Origin: Mesorhizobium tamadayense
Lineage (GTDB): Bacteria > Pseudomonadota > Alphaproteobacteria > Rhizobiales > Rhizobiaceae
NCBI RefSeq assembly: GCF_003863365.1
Contig: NZ_RQXT01000009.1
Span: 62,001 to 126,000, forward strand
DNA: 64,000 nt
Direction of reading: 5' to 3'
Part shown: in pieces, positions 43,872 to 53,970 of the stretch
How the letters are laid out: each line of letters begins with the position of its first letter
Position numbering within the stretch: position 1 is the first letter of the stretch
Notes under the pieces: model-generated
Told to the model about the DNA's origin: nothing
The model's input: only the letters and a program-made list of their open reading frames with translations
Database searches by the model: none
Position numbers and translations under genes: made by a program

Positions 43872-46196
43872 TCAACCCAAATGGGCGATCGCCTGCGCCT
43901 TGTGCGCCGCCTCGACCACCGCCAGCGCCGTCATGTTGACGACGCCGCGCGAGGTCACCGAAGGCGTCAGGATATGCGCCGGCTTGTCGGTGCCGAGCAG
44001 GATCGGCCCGACATGCAACGCGTCCATCATGGCACGCAGCGCCGTCAGCGTTATGTTGGCCGAATCGAGGTTCGGGAACACCAAGAGATTGGCTTCGCCC
44101 TTGAGCCGCGAATGCGGGTAGACGCGTTGGCGCAGATGCTCCGACAGCGCGGAGTCGGCATGCATCTCGCCGTCGCACTGCAAGTCCGGGGCGATGCGCG
44201 CCAGGATCGACGCCGCCTCGCGCATCTTCAGCGCGCCGGGCGAATCGCGCGAGCCGAAATCCGAATGCGATAGAAGCGCTGCCTTCGGCTCGATGCCGAA
44301 GCGCTGGATTTCCTCAGCCGCCAGCACGGTCATCTCGGCGATTTCCTCCGCCGTCGGGTCGACCGAGACGTGGGTGTCTGTCAGGAAGATGATGCCGCGC
44401 TGCGAGATCAGCATCGAAAGCGTCGACAGGTCCCGGTCCTTGATGCCGGGGCGGGCTCCGATGATCAGCGTCACATTGCGCAGATGCCGCTCGAAACGGC
44501 CCTCGAGGCCGCAGACCATGGCGTCCGCATCGCCGCGCTTCAGCGCAAGCGCGGCGATCACAGTATTGTTGGTGCGCACCATGGTGCGGGCGGCTTCCGT
44601 CGTTATACCGCGGCGGCCGGCAAGCTCGATCAGGAGATCGACATAGTGGCGGTAGCGCGGGTCGTCTTCCGGGTTGATCAGGCCGAAATCGACGCCTGGC
44701 TTGATGCGCAGGCCGTAGCGCTTCAGCCTCACCTCAACCACATGCGGGCGGCCGATCAGGATCGGCTCGGCGATGCCTTCCTCCAGCACCACCTGTGCCG
44801 CCCGCAGCACGCGCTCGTCCTCGCCGTCGGCATAGATGACACGCTTGGCGCTCGAGGCCTTGGCCGAGGAGAACACCGGCTTCATCACCAGCCCGGAGCG
44901 GAAGACGAAGCGGTTGAGCTTGTCGATGTAGGCCGAGAAGTCGGCGATGGGCCGGATCGCCACGCCGGTGTCACAGGCTGCCTTCGCCACCGCCGGCGCG
45001 ATGCGCAGGATGAGGCGCGGGTCGAAGGGCGAGGGGATCAGGAAGTCCGGGCCGAAGACCGGCGTCTCGCCGGAATAGGCGCGCGCGGCGACATCCGAAG
45101 GCTCCTCGCGGGCAAGGGCCGCGATCGCCCGCACCGCGGCCATCTTCATCTCCTCGTTGATGGCGCTGGCACCGCAGTCGAGCGCGCCGCGGAAGATGTA
45201 AGGAAAGCACAGCACATTGTTGACTTGATTGGGAAAATCGGAGCGCCCGGTGCAGATCATGGCGTCCGGCCGGGCAGCCCTTGCCACTTCGGGCATGATC
45301 TCCGGCGTCGGGTTGGCCAGCGCCAGGATCAGCGGTTTCGGCGCCATATGCTGCAGGAGCTCGGGCTTCAGTACGCCGGCGGCGGAGAGGCCGAGGAAGA
45401 CATCGGCGCCGGGTATGACGTCGGCCAGCGTGCGCGCTTGCGTGTCTTTCACATAAGGGTCTTTCCAGCGGTCCATCTCCTCGACGCGGCCCTTGTAGGC
45501 GACGCCGAAACGGTCGGTGACCCAGATGTTTTCCACCTTGGCGCCGAGCGAGACGAGGAGATTGAGGCAGGCGAGCGCCGCGGCACCCGCGCCGGAGGTG
45601 ACGATCTTGATGTCGGCAATCGTCTTGCCTGCGAATTCGAGCCCGTTGAGCACCGCCGCGGCAACGATGATCGCGGTGCCATGCTGGTCGTCATGGAAGA
45701 CCGGAATGCCCATGCGGGCCTTCAGCCGCTCCTCGACCTCAAAGCATTCCGGCGCCTTGATGTCCTCGAGATTGATGCCGCCGAAGGTCGGCTCGAGCGC
45801 CGCCACCGTTTCGACCATACGATCGATCTCGGGCGCGTCGATCTCGATGTCGAAGACGTCGATGCCGGCGAACTTCTTGAACAGCACCGCCTTGCCTTCC
45901 ATCACCGGCTTAGAGGCGAGCGGGCCGATATTGCCCAGCCCAAGCACGGCTGAGCCGTTGGAGACGACGCCGACCAGATTGGCGCGCGCGGTATAGTCGG
46001 CGGCGGTCGCGGGATCGTCGCGGATCTCGAGGCAGGGTGCTGCGACACCCGGCGAATAGGCGAGCGCGAGATCCCGCTGGTTGCCGAGCGGCTTGGTCGC
46101 CTGGATCTCGAGCTTTCCCGGGGTGGGGTGCTTGTGGAAGAAGAGCGCGGCCTCGTCGAGGTCCGACCGGGCCGTTTTCCTGCTCTCGCCGTCCAT
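43872..46196 (-). CDS. maeB: NADP-type malic enzyme with phosphotransacetylase-like C-terminal domain
   Basis: A 774-residue multidomain protein. Residues about 1-160 form the malic N-domain ([48 protein letters not shown]), about 165-430 the NAD(P)-binding domain ([37 protein letters not shown]), and from about 440 a phosphotransacetylase-like domain ([51 protein letters not shown]). It decarboxylates malate to pyruvate. Rhizobial DME and TME share this layout; which coenzyme is used here cannot be read off. Confidence 0.94.
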   Translation of the reverse strand: MDGESRKTARSDLDEAALFFHKHPTPGKLEIQATKPLGNQRDLALAYSPGVAAPCLEIRDDPATAADYTARANLVGVVSNGSAVLGLGNIGPLASKPVMEGKAVLFKKFAGIDVFDIEIDAPEIDRMVETVAALEPTFGGINLEDIKAPECFEVEERLKARMGIPVFHDDQHGTAIIVAAAVLNGLEFAGKTIADIKIVTSGAGAAALACLNLLVSLGAKVENIWVTDRFGVAYKGRVEEMDRWKDPYVKDTQARTLADVIPGADVFLGLSAAGVLKPELLQHMAPKPLILALANPTPEIMPEVARAARPDAMICTGRSDFPNQVNNVLCFPYIFRGALDCGASAINEEMKMAAVRAIAALAREEPSDVAARAYSGETPVFGPDFLIPSPFDPRLILRIAPAVAKAACDTGVAIRPIADFSAYIDKLNRFVFRSGLVMKPVFSSAKASSAKRVIYADGEDERVLRAAQVVLEEGIAEPILIGRPHVVEVRLKRYGLRIKPGVDFGLINPEDDPRYRHYVDLLIELAGRRGITTEAARTMVRTNNTVIAALALKRGDADAMVCGLEGRFERHLRNVTLIIGARPGIKDRDLSTLSMLISQRGIIFLTDTHVSVDPTAEEIAEMTVLAAEEIQRFGIEPKAALLSHSDFGSRDSPGALKMREAASILARIAPDLQCDGEMHADSALSEHLRQRVYPHSRLKGEANLLVFPNLDSANITLTALRAMMDALHVGPILLGTDKPAHILTPSVTSRGVVNMTALAVVEAAHKAQAIAHLG

Positions 46197-46370
46197 CGCG
46201 GCCCCTCCTTGCGCTTGCTGCTTTCGAGCCTTTTAGCATGCGGCGACGATTCTTCGCGACGTCAAATCGCGCTGTCGGCGTTCACATTGCCGAAGCTGAA
46301 ATAGCCAAGTTATTTCAGCCGTTTGGAGCGAGACTCTCCGGCCTGGGCGGCCGCCGCGGGATCGATCCGG

Positions 46371-47150
46371 TCAAAACGCGCTGACATAGAGGCCGCCATC
46401 CACCGGAATGTTCTGTCCAGTGAGATAGCCGGCATGGATCGAGCACAGGAAGGCGCAGATCTGGCCGAATTCCTCCGGCGTGCCGAGACGCTTTGCCGGC
46501 ACATCGGCGCTGATGCGGGCCTTGCGCGCGGCGGCCGCTGCGGGGTCTTCCTGCGTGCCGGCCTCATGCGGGCCGCGCAGCCGGTCGGTGTCCAGCTTGC
46601 CGGGCAACAGGCTGTTGATGGTGACGTTGCGGTCGATCACCGTGCGCGCCACGCCGGCGAGGAACGAGGTCAGGCCGGCGCGGGCGCCGGACGAAAGGTC
46701 GAGGCCGGGGATCGGGACATAGACCGACAGCGAGGTGATGTTGACGATGCGGCCGAAGCCTCGCTTGGCCATGCCGTCGATCACCGCCTGGATTAGCTCG
46801 ATGGGCGTCACCATGTTCTGGGTCACGCCTTCGAGGATCTTTGCGCGGTCGAGTTCGCGGAAATCGCGAAGCGGCGGGCCGCCATTGTTGTTGACCAGGA
46901 TGTCCGGGTTGGGGCAGGCGGCAAGCAACGCCTTCTGCACCTCCGGCTTGGAGACGTCACCGGCGATCTCGATCACCTCGACACCGAATTTTTCGCGGAT
47001 TTCCTGCGCGGTCTTCGCCAACAGCTCGGCGTTGCGGCCATTGACGACGAGGTCGACGCCGGCCTCAGCCAGCGCGATCGCGCAGCCGCGCCCCAATCCC
47101 TTGCTCGAGGCGCAGACGATGGCTTTCTTGCCGCGAATGCCGAGATCCAT
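46371..47150 (-). CDS. SDR-family protein lacking the usual YxxxK motif
   Basis: A 259-residue Rossmann protein: AIVCASSKGLGRGCAIALAE, ILVNNNGGPPLRDFRELDRA and the end GYLTGQNIPVDGGLYVSAF. The active-site Ser is in RIVNITSLSVYVPIPGLDLS, but the position of the catalytic Tyr-xxx-Lys reads LSSGARAGLTSFLAG, with no Tyr or Lys. This occurs in a minor branch of SDRs where Asn/Arg replace the pair. It may be a reductase of altered mechanism. It is divergent from the LpxH-like gene. Confidence 0.9.
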   Translation of the reverse strand: MDLGIRGKKAIVCASSKGLGRGCAIALAEAGVDLVVNGRNAELLAKTAQEIREKFGVEVIEIAGDVSKPEVQKALLAACPNPDILVNNNGGPPLRDFRELDRAKILEGVTQNMVTPIELIQAVIDGMAKRGFGRIVNITSLSVYVPIPGLDLSSGARAGLTSFLAGVARTVIDRNVTINSLLPGKLDTDRLRGPHEAGTQEDPAAAAARKARISADVPAKRLGTPEEFGQICAFLCSIHAGYLTGQNIPVDGGLYVSAF

Positions 47151-47204
47151 GGTGATTTCTCCTTTTTCGAGGGCGGCAAGCTAGCGCCTGGGCTGGACCA
47201 ACCG

Positions 47205-47221
47205 CAACCGTCATACGGTTG
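47205..47221. promoter_or_regulatory. Palindrome in the SDR / phosphoesterase divergent promoter region
   Basis: CAACCGT-CAT-ACGGTTG is a perfect 7-bp inverted repeat with a 3-base centre between two divergent genes. Plausible operator; no regulator is identified. Confidence 0.4.
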
Positions 47222-47268
47222 TTGCATGAATCGAGGCATAGGCACGCGAAAGAAAGGTGGAAATCGCG

Positions 47269-48099
47269 ATGTCCGGTCCAGAGCCCCGCACTTTTCGCAC
47301 CATGTTTGTTTCCGACGTGCATCTCGGCTCGAAAGCGGCCAAGGCCGATTTCCTGATCGATTTCCTGCGCCATCACGACGCCGACACCATTTATCTGGTC
47401 GGCGACATCGTCGACGGCTGGCGCCTGCGGCGCAACTGGCACTGGCCGCAGAGCCACAACGACGTGGTGCAGAAATTGCTGCGCAAGGCGCGCAAGGGTG
47501 CCTCGATCACATATATTGCCGGCAACCACGACGAGTTCGCGCGCCAGTTCCAGGGCGTGCATTTCGGCGGAATCGTCGTTGCCGATCGCGCCATCCACGA
47601 AACCGCCGACGGCAGGCGTCTGCTGGTCATCCATGGCGACCAGTTCGACACCGTCGTGCACAACCAGCGCTGGCTCGCCTATCTCGGCGACTACGCCTAT
47701 GACACGGCGATGCTGGTCAATCGGGCCGTGACCAAGCTGCGCCATCTGCTCGGGTTGCCTTACTGGTCGTTCTCGTCCTGGGCGAAGGTCAAGGTCAAGA
47801 AGGCGGTGAACTTCATCGGCTCGTTCCAGACGGTGCTCTCTGAAGAGGCGCGGCGCTCGCATGTCGACGGCGTCATATGCGGCCACATCCACCACGCCGC
47901 GATCGAAAACTACGGCGATGTGCAGTACATCAACACCGGCGACTGGGTGGAAAGCTGCACGGCGGTGGTCGAGCATTTCGACGGCCGCATGGAAATCCTG
48001 ACCTGGGCGCATGTGCTGCCCGAGGTTGCGTCCGGCAAGGGTGCGCTGGTGCCCGTCGATATCGTCGATCTCAAGGGCAGGGCGGTCAAGGCTGCCTGA
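47269..48099 (+). CDS. UDP-2,3-diacylglucosamine diphosphatase-like metallophosphoesterase
   Basis: A 276-residue calcineurin-type phosphoesterase related to LpxH. Metal-binding motifs are TMFVSDVHLGS, YLVGDIVDGWRLRRNWHWP, TYIAGNHDEFARQF, LVIHGDQFD and VICGHIHHAAIENYG. LpxH removes UMP from UDP-2,3-diacylglucosamine in lipid A synthesis, but Alphaproteobacteria mostly use LpxI, so this paralogue may act on another nucleotide lipid. The start at 47269 follows GAAAGGTGG; a GTG at 47257 is less well placed. Confidence 0.85.
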   Translation: MSGPEPRTFRTMFVSDVHLGSKAAKADFLIDFLRHHDADTIYLVGDIVDGWRLRRNWHWPQSHNDVVQKLLRKARKGASITYIAGNHDEFARQFQGVHFGGIVVADRAIHETADGRRLLVIHGDQFDTVVHNQRWLAYLGDYAYDTAMLVNRAVTKLRHLLGLPYWSFSSWAKVKVKKAVNFIGSFQTVLSEEARRSHVDGVICGHIHHAAIENYGDVQYINTGDWVESCTAVVEHFDGRMEILTWAHVLPEVASGKGALVPVDIVDLKGRAVKAA

Positions 48100-48249
48100 G
48101 CGCTCTCCCGCCTTCTCGGCTCCGAGAGTGCTTGTCCTTCAACAGCTTTAGCCTGATCGATTGATCCAGGCAGTTCCGCCGCGCCTTACCTCATGTTAGG
48201 GATCGTGACGCGTTGCGGGTCGTGGAATGCAGCGTAATTGGATCGATTC

Positions 48250-49464
48250 ATGTCGCTGCCGCCGCTATCGCCTGAACAACTCGTCAAGCCCGCCCATTTC
48301 GAACTGCGCATGAGCCTGATCTTCGCGACATTGTTCGTGTCGCAGGGCACGCATCTGCCTTATTTTCCGCTCTGGCTGCAGGCGAAAGGCTTCCACGCCG
48401 AGCAGATCGCCGTCATCCTGGCGGCGCCGATGTTCCTGCGCGTTGTGACGACGCCGATACTCACCGCGCTGGCCGATCGGGCAAAGGATCGCGCCAACGT
48501 CTATATCGCGCTTGTCGCGGCCACGATTATCATTTCGGCCGGCTATTTCCTGCCGGCGTCCTATGCGGGCGTGCTGGCCGTATCGCTGCTGCTCTCGATC
48601 GCCTGGACGCCGCATTCGCCGATGGCCGATTCGCTGGCCTTGTCGGGCGTGCGCCGCTTCGGCTCGAACTACACCGCCATGCGCAAATGGGGTTCGATCT
48701 CCTATTTCTGCACCAATGTGGCAGGCGGCTTCATCCTCGCAGCCACGGGTCCGCAAGCCGTTCCGGTGATCATCTTCGTGGCTCTTGCCGCAGCCCTTGT
48801 CGCAGGGTTGTGGGCGCCTCGCATGGGACGGCCGCGCAAGGCGTCGCCGCTGTCGGCGACCGACATCCAGCATTCGGCGCCGAGCCTCTTCAACGCCTAT
48901 TTCCTCTATTTCACCCTTGGCGTCGGCATCATCACCGCCAGCCATGCCTTCCTCTACGGCTTCGTGTCGATCTACTGGAAGTCGATCGGCATCAGTGATT
49001 CCGTCGTTGGGCTGCTGTGGGCCTGGGGGGTGGTGTCGGAAGTCTGCATGTTTTTGTTCTTCAACCGCATTTTCGCCTCGGTTTCCGTTGCCAAGGTGAT
49101 GGTGATCGCCGGCATCGGCTCGGTCGTGCGCTGGATCGCCTTTCCGCTGATCTGGCCGCTCGGCCTGGGCATCGCCGGCTTCTTCGGCGTCCAGACCCTG
49201 CATGCGGTGTCGGTGGCGATGGTGCTGATCGGCCTGCAGAAGATGATCGGCGAAACGGTTTCCGAAGAGCGCACGGGCGCCGCGCAAGGCATTGCCTATT
49301 TCTTCAACGGTTTCTTCATGGCCGCGGTGACGCTCGCCTCCGGCCCGCTCTACGACCGTCTCGGCGTCGATGGGTTCCTGGCTATGATCCCGATCGCGAT
49401 TGTCGGCCTGGCGTTGATCGGGCTTGCCGCACGCTCAGCCCCACAGCATCCGGTCAGGGGGTGA
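48250..49464 (+). CDS. MFS transporter, phenylpropionate-permease-like
   Basis: A 404-residue membrane protein with 12 predicted segments of the PPP (3-phenylpropionic acid permease) type. It has FATLFVSQGTHLPYFPLWLQ, the inter-helix ALADRAKDRAN, FGSNYTAMRKWGSISYFCTN, and AAQGIAYFFNGFFMAAVTLA. Substrate is not known. Its last 30 bases overlap the convergent epimerase gene. An in-frame ATG 12 bases upstream is possible, but ATG 48250 is the better choice. Confidence 0.9.
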   Translation: MSLPPLSPEQLVKPAHFELRMSLIFATLFVSQGTHLPYFPLWLQAKGFHAEQIAVILAAPMFLRVVTTPILTALADRAKDRANVYIALVAATIIISAGYFLPASYAGVLAVSLLLSIAWTPHSPMADSLALSGVRRFGSNYTAMRKWGSISYFCTNVAGGFILAATGPQAVPVIIFVALAAALVAGLWAPRMGRPRKASPLSATDIQHSAPSLFNAYFLYFTLGVGIITASHAFLYGFVSIYWKSIGISDSVVGLLWAWGVVSEVCMFLFFNRIFASVSVAKVMVIAGIGSVVRWIAFPLIWPLGLGIAGFFGVQTLHAVSVAMVLIGLQKMIGETVSEERTGAAQGIAYFFNGFFMAAVTLASGPLYDRLGVDGFLAMIPIAIVGLALIGLAARSAPQHPVRG

Positions 49465-50418
49465 CACCAGCGATCCCTGGTAGATGAGACCGGGATCGCG
49501 ATCGCGCGCCAAGAGCAGCGGCCCGTCGAGGTCGACGAAATCGGCATCTTGGGCAAGCAGCACTGCCGGCGCCATGGCGAGCGACGTGCCGACCATGCAG
49601 CCGACCATGATGCCGAAACCCAGCTCGCGGGCACGATCGCGAAGGCTCAGCGCTTCGGTCAGTCCGCCCGACTTGTCGAGCTTGATGTTGACGGCGTCAT
49701 AGAGGCCGACGAGCGCTTCGAGATTCCTCGCCTCGTGCACGCTTTCGTCGGCGCAGATCGGCACGGGATGCGCGATTTCGCGCAAGATGCCGTCACGGCC
49801 GGCCGGCAGCGGCTGCTCGATGAGCGCTATGCGGTGCTCCGCCGCGAATGCGAGATTCTCGACGATGTTGGTGTCCGTCCAACCCTCATTGGCGTCGAGG
49901 ATGATGCGGCTTTGCGGAGCCGCTTCCGTCACGGCGCGAATCCTCGCCATGTCGTCGTCGCCGCCGACCTTGACCTTGAGCAGTGGCCGCGAGGCATTGG
50001 CACGCGCTTGCGCGGCCATCGCCTCAGGTTCGGCGAGCGACAGCGTGTAGGCGGTTTCCAGCGCCTTCGGCGAAGCAGCGCCGATCGTGTCCGTCACCGG
50101 CCTGCCGCTCAGCTTGGCCTCAAGGTCCCACAGGGCACAGTCGATGGCGTTGCGGGCCGCGCCGGCCGGCATCGCGGCCAGCAGGGCGGCGCGATCGATG
50201 CCGCCGGCGATCTGGTCGCGCATGGCCTCGATTGCGGCGTGCACGCCCTCCATGGTCTCGCCGTAGCGCTTGTAAGGAACGCATTCGCCGCGGCCGGTGT
50301 GCCCATGCTCACCGATCGTCACCGTGATGACCTCGGCCTCGGTTTTCGATCCGCGCGATATGGTGAAGGTGCCCGCGATCGGGAATCGCTCCGCCTCGAC
50401 CGAAATGACACGCGCCAT
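49435..50418 (-). CDS. Enolase-superfamily epimerase (L-Ala-D/L-Glu epimerase or DgcA-like)
   Basis: A 327-residue enzyme of the MR/MLE enolase subgroup. The capping domain has FTISRGSKTEAEVITVTIGE and GRGECVPYKRYGETMEGVH. The barrel has PLLKVKVGGDDDMARIRAV (K-x-K), DANEGWTDTNIVENLAF (Asp ligand), IALIEQPLPAG (Glu), CADESVH (Asp) and INIKLDKSGGLTEAL (Lys base). Members epimerise Ala-Glu dipeptides from murein recycling; some alphaproteobacterial homologues racemise N-acetyl-glutamate (DgcA). No DgcN-like gene is nearby, so the substrate is open. A start 48 bases upstream is less conserved. Confidence 0.85.
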   Translation of the reverse strand: MARVISVEAERFPIAGTFTISRGSKTEAEVITVTIGEHGHTGRGECVPYKRYGETMEGVHAAIEAMRDQIAGGIDRAALLAAMPAGAARNAIDCALWDLEAKLSGRPVTDTIGAASPKALETAYTLSLAEPEAMAAQARANASRPLLKVKVGGDDDMARIRAVTEAAPQSRIILDANEGWTDTNIVENLAFAAEHRIALIEQPLPAGRDGILREIAHPVPICADESVHEARNLEALVGLYDAVNIKLDKSGGLTEALSLRDRARELGFGIMVGCMVGTSLAMAPAVLLAQDADFVDLDGPLLLARDRDPGLIYQGSLVSPPDRMLWG

Positions 50419-50495
50419 ATTTTTCTTCTCCGGCTGTGCGACACCGGTCTGCCGGCAAATCGACACGCCAGCGCCGTCACGCTAAACAGGACGCC

Positions 50496-51683
50496 ATGTT
50501 GACCATCCGCAAACGCGACGCAAGCCGCACGCCCGCCGGTGAAGCCAATCACCAGCCGCGCATTGCCGTCGGCGAGGAAGGCGGTGTGCTGGGCTGCGCC
50601 TTTTCCGGTGTCTGGACGACGCGGACGGTCGCCTCGGTCGACGGCGAGATGCGCAAGATCGAAAAGCGCGACAGCGCCAAGACGTTGATGCTCGACCTTT
50701 CCCAGATCGAGAAGATGGACACGGCCGGCGCCTGGGTGATCGATCGGCTGGCCAGCGCCTTCGAGAAGAAAGGCGTCGAGGTCCATGTGCAGGGGCAGAG
50801 CGAGATCGCCTCAATCCTGCTCGGCGCCGTCGGCGACGCGGTGCGGCGCGAGCCCGAATCGGGGCCGGCCGGCCCGCCCAACATCATCCTGCGCGCGCTG
50901 GAGCTGGTCGGCCGCCGCGTCTACGAGATGCGCGACGACTTCCTCGCCTCGATGAACATCCTCGGCGCCACCATCCGCGGCGCGCAGATGAAGCTTGGCC
51001 GCGGCCATGCCGTCAACCCGGCCGCGATCTTCAATCAGATCGACCGCATGGGCGTCGGCGCCATTCCCGTGGTGGTGCTGATGTCGGCCATCGTCGGCGC
51101 CATCGTTGCCCAGCAGGGCGCCTATCAGCTCAGCTACTTCGGCGCAGACATCTTCGTCGTCGACCTCGTCGGCGTGCTGATCCTGCGCGAGCTCGGTGTG
51201 CTGATGACGGCAATCATGATCGCAGGCCGTTCGGGGAGCGCCATCACCGCCGAGATCGGCTCGATGAAGATGCGCGAGGAGGTCGACGCGCTGAAGGTGA
51301 TCGGGCTCAACCCGATCGGCGTGCTGGTATTTCCAAGGCTCGTCGCGCTGGTGATCGCGCTGCCATGCTTGACGATCATCGCCAATTTTGCCGCTCTGGG
51401 CGGCGGCATCATCGCCGCATGGCTCTATTCCGACATTCCGCCGGCCGCGTTCATCGACAGGTTGCGTGTCGCCATCGACCTCAGCACCATCTTCGCCGGA
51501 CTGATCAAGGCACCGTTCATGGCCATGATCATCGGCACCATCGCGTCGGTCGAGGGCATGAAGGTCGGCGGCAGCGCCGAATCGCTCGGCCGGCATGTGA
51601 CCGCCTCGGTGGTGAAATCGATCTTCGTCGTCATCATCCTCGACGGGCTTTTCGCCATGTTCTACGCAGCGATCGAGTTCTGA
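50496..51683 (+). CDS. MlaE-type permease with N-terminal STAS domain
   Basis: A 395-residue protein. Residues about 25-125 form a STAS-like domain (KTLMLDLSQIEKMDTAGAWV, FEKKGVEVHVQGQSEIASIL). The rest is an MlaE permease (FNQIDRMGVGAIPVVVLMSA, AIVAQQGAYQLSYFGAD, LILRELGVLMTAIMIAGRSG, ALKVIGLNPIGVLVFPRLVA). MlaE with MlaF and MlaD forms an inner-membrane ABC complex moving phospholipids between the two membranes. In E. coli the STAS protein (MlaB) is separate; here it is fused to the permease. Confidence 0.93.
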   Translation: MLTIRKRDASRTPAGEANHQPRIAVGEEGGVLGCAFSGVWTTRTVASVDGEMRKIEKRDSAKTLMLDLSQIEKMDTAGAWVIDRLASAFEKKGVEVHVQGQSEIASILLGAVGDAVRREPESGPAGPPNIILRALELVGRRVYEMRDDFLASMNILGATIRGAQMKLGRGHAVNPAAIFNQIDRMGVGAIPVVVLMSAIVGAIVAQQGAYQLSYFGADIFVVDLVGVLILRELGVLMTAIMIAGRSGSAITAEIGSMKMREEVDALKVIGLNPIGVLVFPRLVALVIALPCLTIIANFAALGGGIIAAWLYSDIPPAAFIDRLRVAIDLSTIFAGLIKAPFMAMIIGTIASVEGMKVGGSAESLGRHVTASVVKSIFVVIILDGLFAMFYAAIEF

Positions 51684-51684
51684 G

Positions 51685-52503
51685 ATGGCAATCGCAAGCG
51701 GCAACGGGGTCAAGACGGCGCAGAGCGCGGGTGAGAACGAGATCGTGCTCTCGGTGCGGGACGTCACCGTCGCCATCGAGGACAAGCTGATCCTCGACAA
51801 GCTTTCCCTCGACATCAAGCGTGGCGAGATCCTGGGCTTCGTCGGCGCCTCCGGCGCCGGCAAGTCCGTCCTGTTGCGCACCATCCTCGGGCTGATGCCG
51901 AAGCAATCGGGAACCATCAAGCTGTTCGGCCTCGACGTCGACAAGGCAAGCGAGGTCGAGCGCCTGCGTGTCGACATGCGGCTTGGCGTCCTGTTCCAGC
52001 ACGGCGCGCTGTTCTCGGCGCTGACGGTGCAGGAGAACGTGCAGGTGCCGATGCGCGAATATCTCGACCTGCCGAAGAAGCTGATGGACGAGCTCGCCAT
52101 GCTGAAGGTCGAGCTGGTCGGGCTGCCGCCGGACGCGGCGCAGAAATTCCCCTCCGAGCTGTCGGGCGGCATGATCAAGCGCGCGGCGTTGGCGCGCGCG
52201 CTGGCGCTCGATCCGGACATCGTCTTCCTCGACGAACCGACCTCGGGCCTCGATCCGATCAGCGCGGCCGAATTCGACGAATTGGTCGTCAAGCTGCGCG
52301 ATACGATGGATTTGACGGTCTACATGGTCACGCATGACCTCGACACGCTGTTCACCGCCTGCGACCACGTGGCAGTTCTTGGCAAGAAGAGGGTGCTGGT
52401 CGAAGGCACGATCGACGACATGCTGAAGAGCGAGGAGCCGTGGGTCAAATCCTATTTCCGCGGAAAACGTGCCCGGCAGCTTGATCTTGCGGCGCGCGCA
52501 TAG
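51685..52503 (+). CDS. MlaF-type ABC ATPase
   Basis: A 272-residue ABC ATPase one base after the permease gene. Walker A is GFVGASGAGKSVLLRTIL, the signature is SELSGGMIKRAALARALAL, and Walker B is PDIVFLDEPTSGLDPISAAE. Its Q-loop reads LGVLFQHGALFSALTVQENV, typical of MlaF. It powers phospholipid transport through MlaE. Confidence 0.94.
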   Translation: MAIASGNGVKTAQSAGENEIVLSVRDVTVAIEDKLILDKLSLDIKRGEILGFVGASGAGKSVLLRTILGLMPKQSGTIKLFGLDVDKASEVERLRVDMRLGVLFQHGALFSALTVQENVQVPMREYLDLPKKLMDELAMLKVELVGLPPDAAQKFPSELSGGMIKRAALARALALDPDIVFLDEPTSGLDPISAAEFDELVVKLRDTMDLTVYMVTHDLDTLFTACDHVAVLGKKRVLVEGTIDDMLKSEEPWVKSYFRGKRARQLDLAARA

Positions 52504-52517
52504 CCATAAGTGAGGCA

Positions 52518-53891
52518 ATGGAAACCAGAGCCAACTACGTAATTGTCGGCATCTTCACACTGGCCGCGATCCTCGCGGCCTTCGCCTTCGTCTATTGGAC
52601 GGCCGCAATCGGCGAGCGTGGCGAGACGACTCTCCTGCGCGTGCGCATCCCGGGCTCGGCTTCGGGCCTCGGCCGCGGCAGCTTCGTGCTCTTCAACGGC
52701 GTCAAGGTGGGCGACGTCAAACGGGTCTATATCGACGTCGACAACCCGACCGTCGCCATCGCCGACACCGAGATCGACCGCATGACGCCGATCACCAAGT
52801 CGACGCAGGCCGATATCGGGCTTGCCGGCCTTACCGGCCAGGCCAATATCGAGCTGAAGGGCGCCGATCCCAAGGAAGTGAAGCTGCTCGACCAGGCCGA
52901 GAAGGAGGGCAGGGTTCCGGAGATCGTCGCCAACCCGTCGGCCGTGACGAACCTTCTGCAGACGGCGCAGAACATCTTCACCCGGGCCGACAAGGTGCTC
53001 TCCGAACTCGAGGGCTTCACCAAGGACGTTCGCGGTCCGCTGACGCAGACCGTCAAGAACGTCGAGACCTTCTCCAACGCGCTGGCCAAGAATTCAGACG
53101 GCATCGACAAGTTCCTGTCCGCCGTGAGCTCGCTTTCGGAGCAATTGCAGAGTGTGTCGGGCCGACTCGACAGCACTCTGAAGGCGGCCGAGGGCCTGCT
53201 CAACTCGGTCGACAAGGACCAGATCAAGAGCATCGTCGCCAACGTCGACACGGTGACCGCCAACCTCAAGGAAACCAGCAAGCAGTTCGATACGACCATC
53301 GAAAACGTCAACACGGCGGTCGGCTCGATCAACGATTTCGCCAAGCAGACGCAAGGGACGCTCGCCAAGGTCAACGGCGTGCTCGACGGCATCGATCCCG
53401 CGGATGTTCGCTCCGCGCTGGCCAATATCCAGAAGGCGAGCGACAACGCCAACAAGGCGGCCGCCGACATCGCCAAGGTCACCGACAAGATCGCCAACCG
53501 CTCCGACGACATCAATGAGACCATCAAGGACGCCCGCCAGCTCGCGCAGCGCCTAAACGACGCCTCGGAGCGCGTCGACGGCATCCTTGCCAAGGTCGAC
53601 CAGCTTCTCGGATCCGGCGAGGCCAATGGCGTGATGGCCGACGCCAGGGCGACGCTGAGATCCTTCAAGCAGGTTGCCGACACGCTGAACTCCCGCCTCG
53701 GCACTATCGTCGACAATCTGTCGCGCTTCTCCGGCTCGGGGCTGCAGAATGTGGAAGCGCTGGTGCAGGATAGCCGGCGCTCGATCAACCGCATCGAGGA
53801 AGCGGTGAGCGATCTCAGCCGCAACCCGCAGCGCATCCTGACGGGCGGCGAAGGAGAGGTCCGTCAGTTCGACGGCAGGGCGCGGCGTTGA
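52518..53891 (+). CDS. MlaD/MCE-family lipid-binding protein with long helical C-terminus
   Basis: A 457-residue protein. One N-terminal membrane anchor (NYVIVGIFTLAAILAAFAFV) precedes an MCE domain (RVRIPGSASGLGRGSFVLFN, GVKVGDVKRVYIDVDNPTVA, ADIGLAGLTGQANIELKG). The C-terminal 300 residues are a long helix-rich region (KFLSAVSSLSEQLQSVSGRL, VNTAVGSINDFAKQTQGTLA). MlaD binds phospholipid in the periplasm. The long helical tail is typical of rhizobial MlaD and may form a bridge or tunnel toward the outer membrane. Confidence 0.93.
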   Translation: METRANYVIVGIFTLAAILAAFAFVYWTAAIGERGETTLLRVRIPGSASGLGRGSFVLFNGVKVGDVKRVYIDVDNPTVAIADTEIDRMTPITKSTQADIGLAGLTGQANIELKGADPKEVKLLDQAEKEGRVPEIVANPSAVTNLLQTAQNIFTRADKVLSELEGFTKDVRGPLTQTVKNVETFSNALAKNSDGIDKFLSAVSSLSEQLQSVSGRLDSTLKAAEGLLNSVDKDQIKSIVANVDTVTANLKETSKQFDTTIENVNTAVGSINDFAKQTQGTLAKVNGVLDGIDPADVRSALANIQKASDNANKAAADIAKVTDKIANRSDDINETIKDARQLAQRLNDASERVDGILAKVDQLLGSGEANGVMADARATLRSFKQVADTLNSRLGTIVDNLSRFSGSGLQNVEALVQDSRRSINRIEEAVSDLSRNPQRILTGGEGEVRQFDGRARR

Positions 53892-53970
53892 CTTCGGCTG
53901 CCGTGGACGCCAAGAAGATGGGGTGCAGCTGTAAGTTGATCGTCAGATCCGGGGACAACGGGGATCGCGC

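Noticed and set aside
52595-53518. 307-codon plus-strand frame inside the mlaD gene
   Set aside because: It is a frame-shifted shadow rich in Arg and Gly; the MlaD frame has clear MCE motifs.
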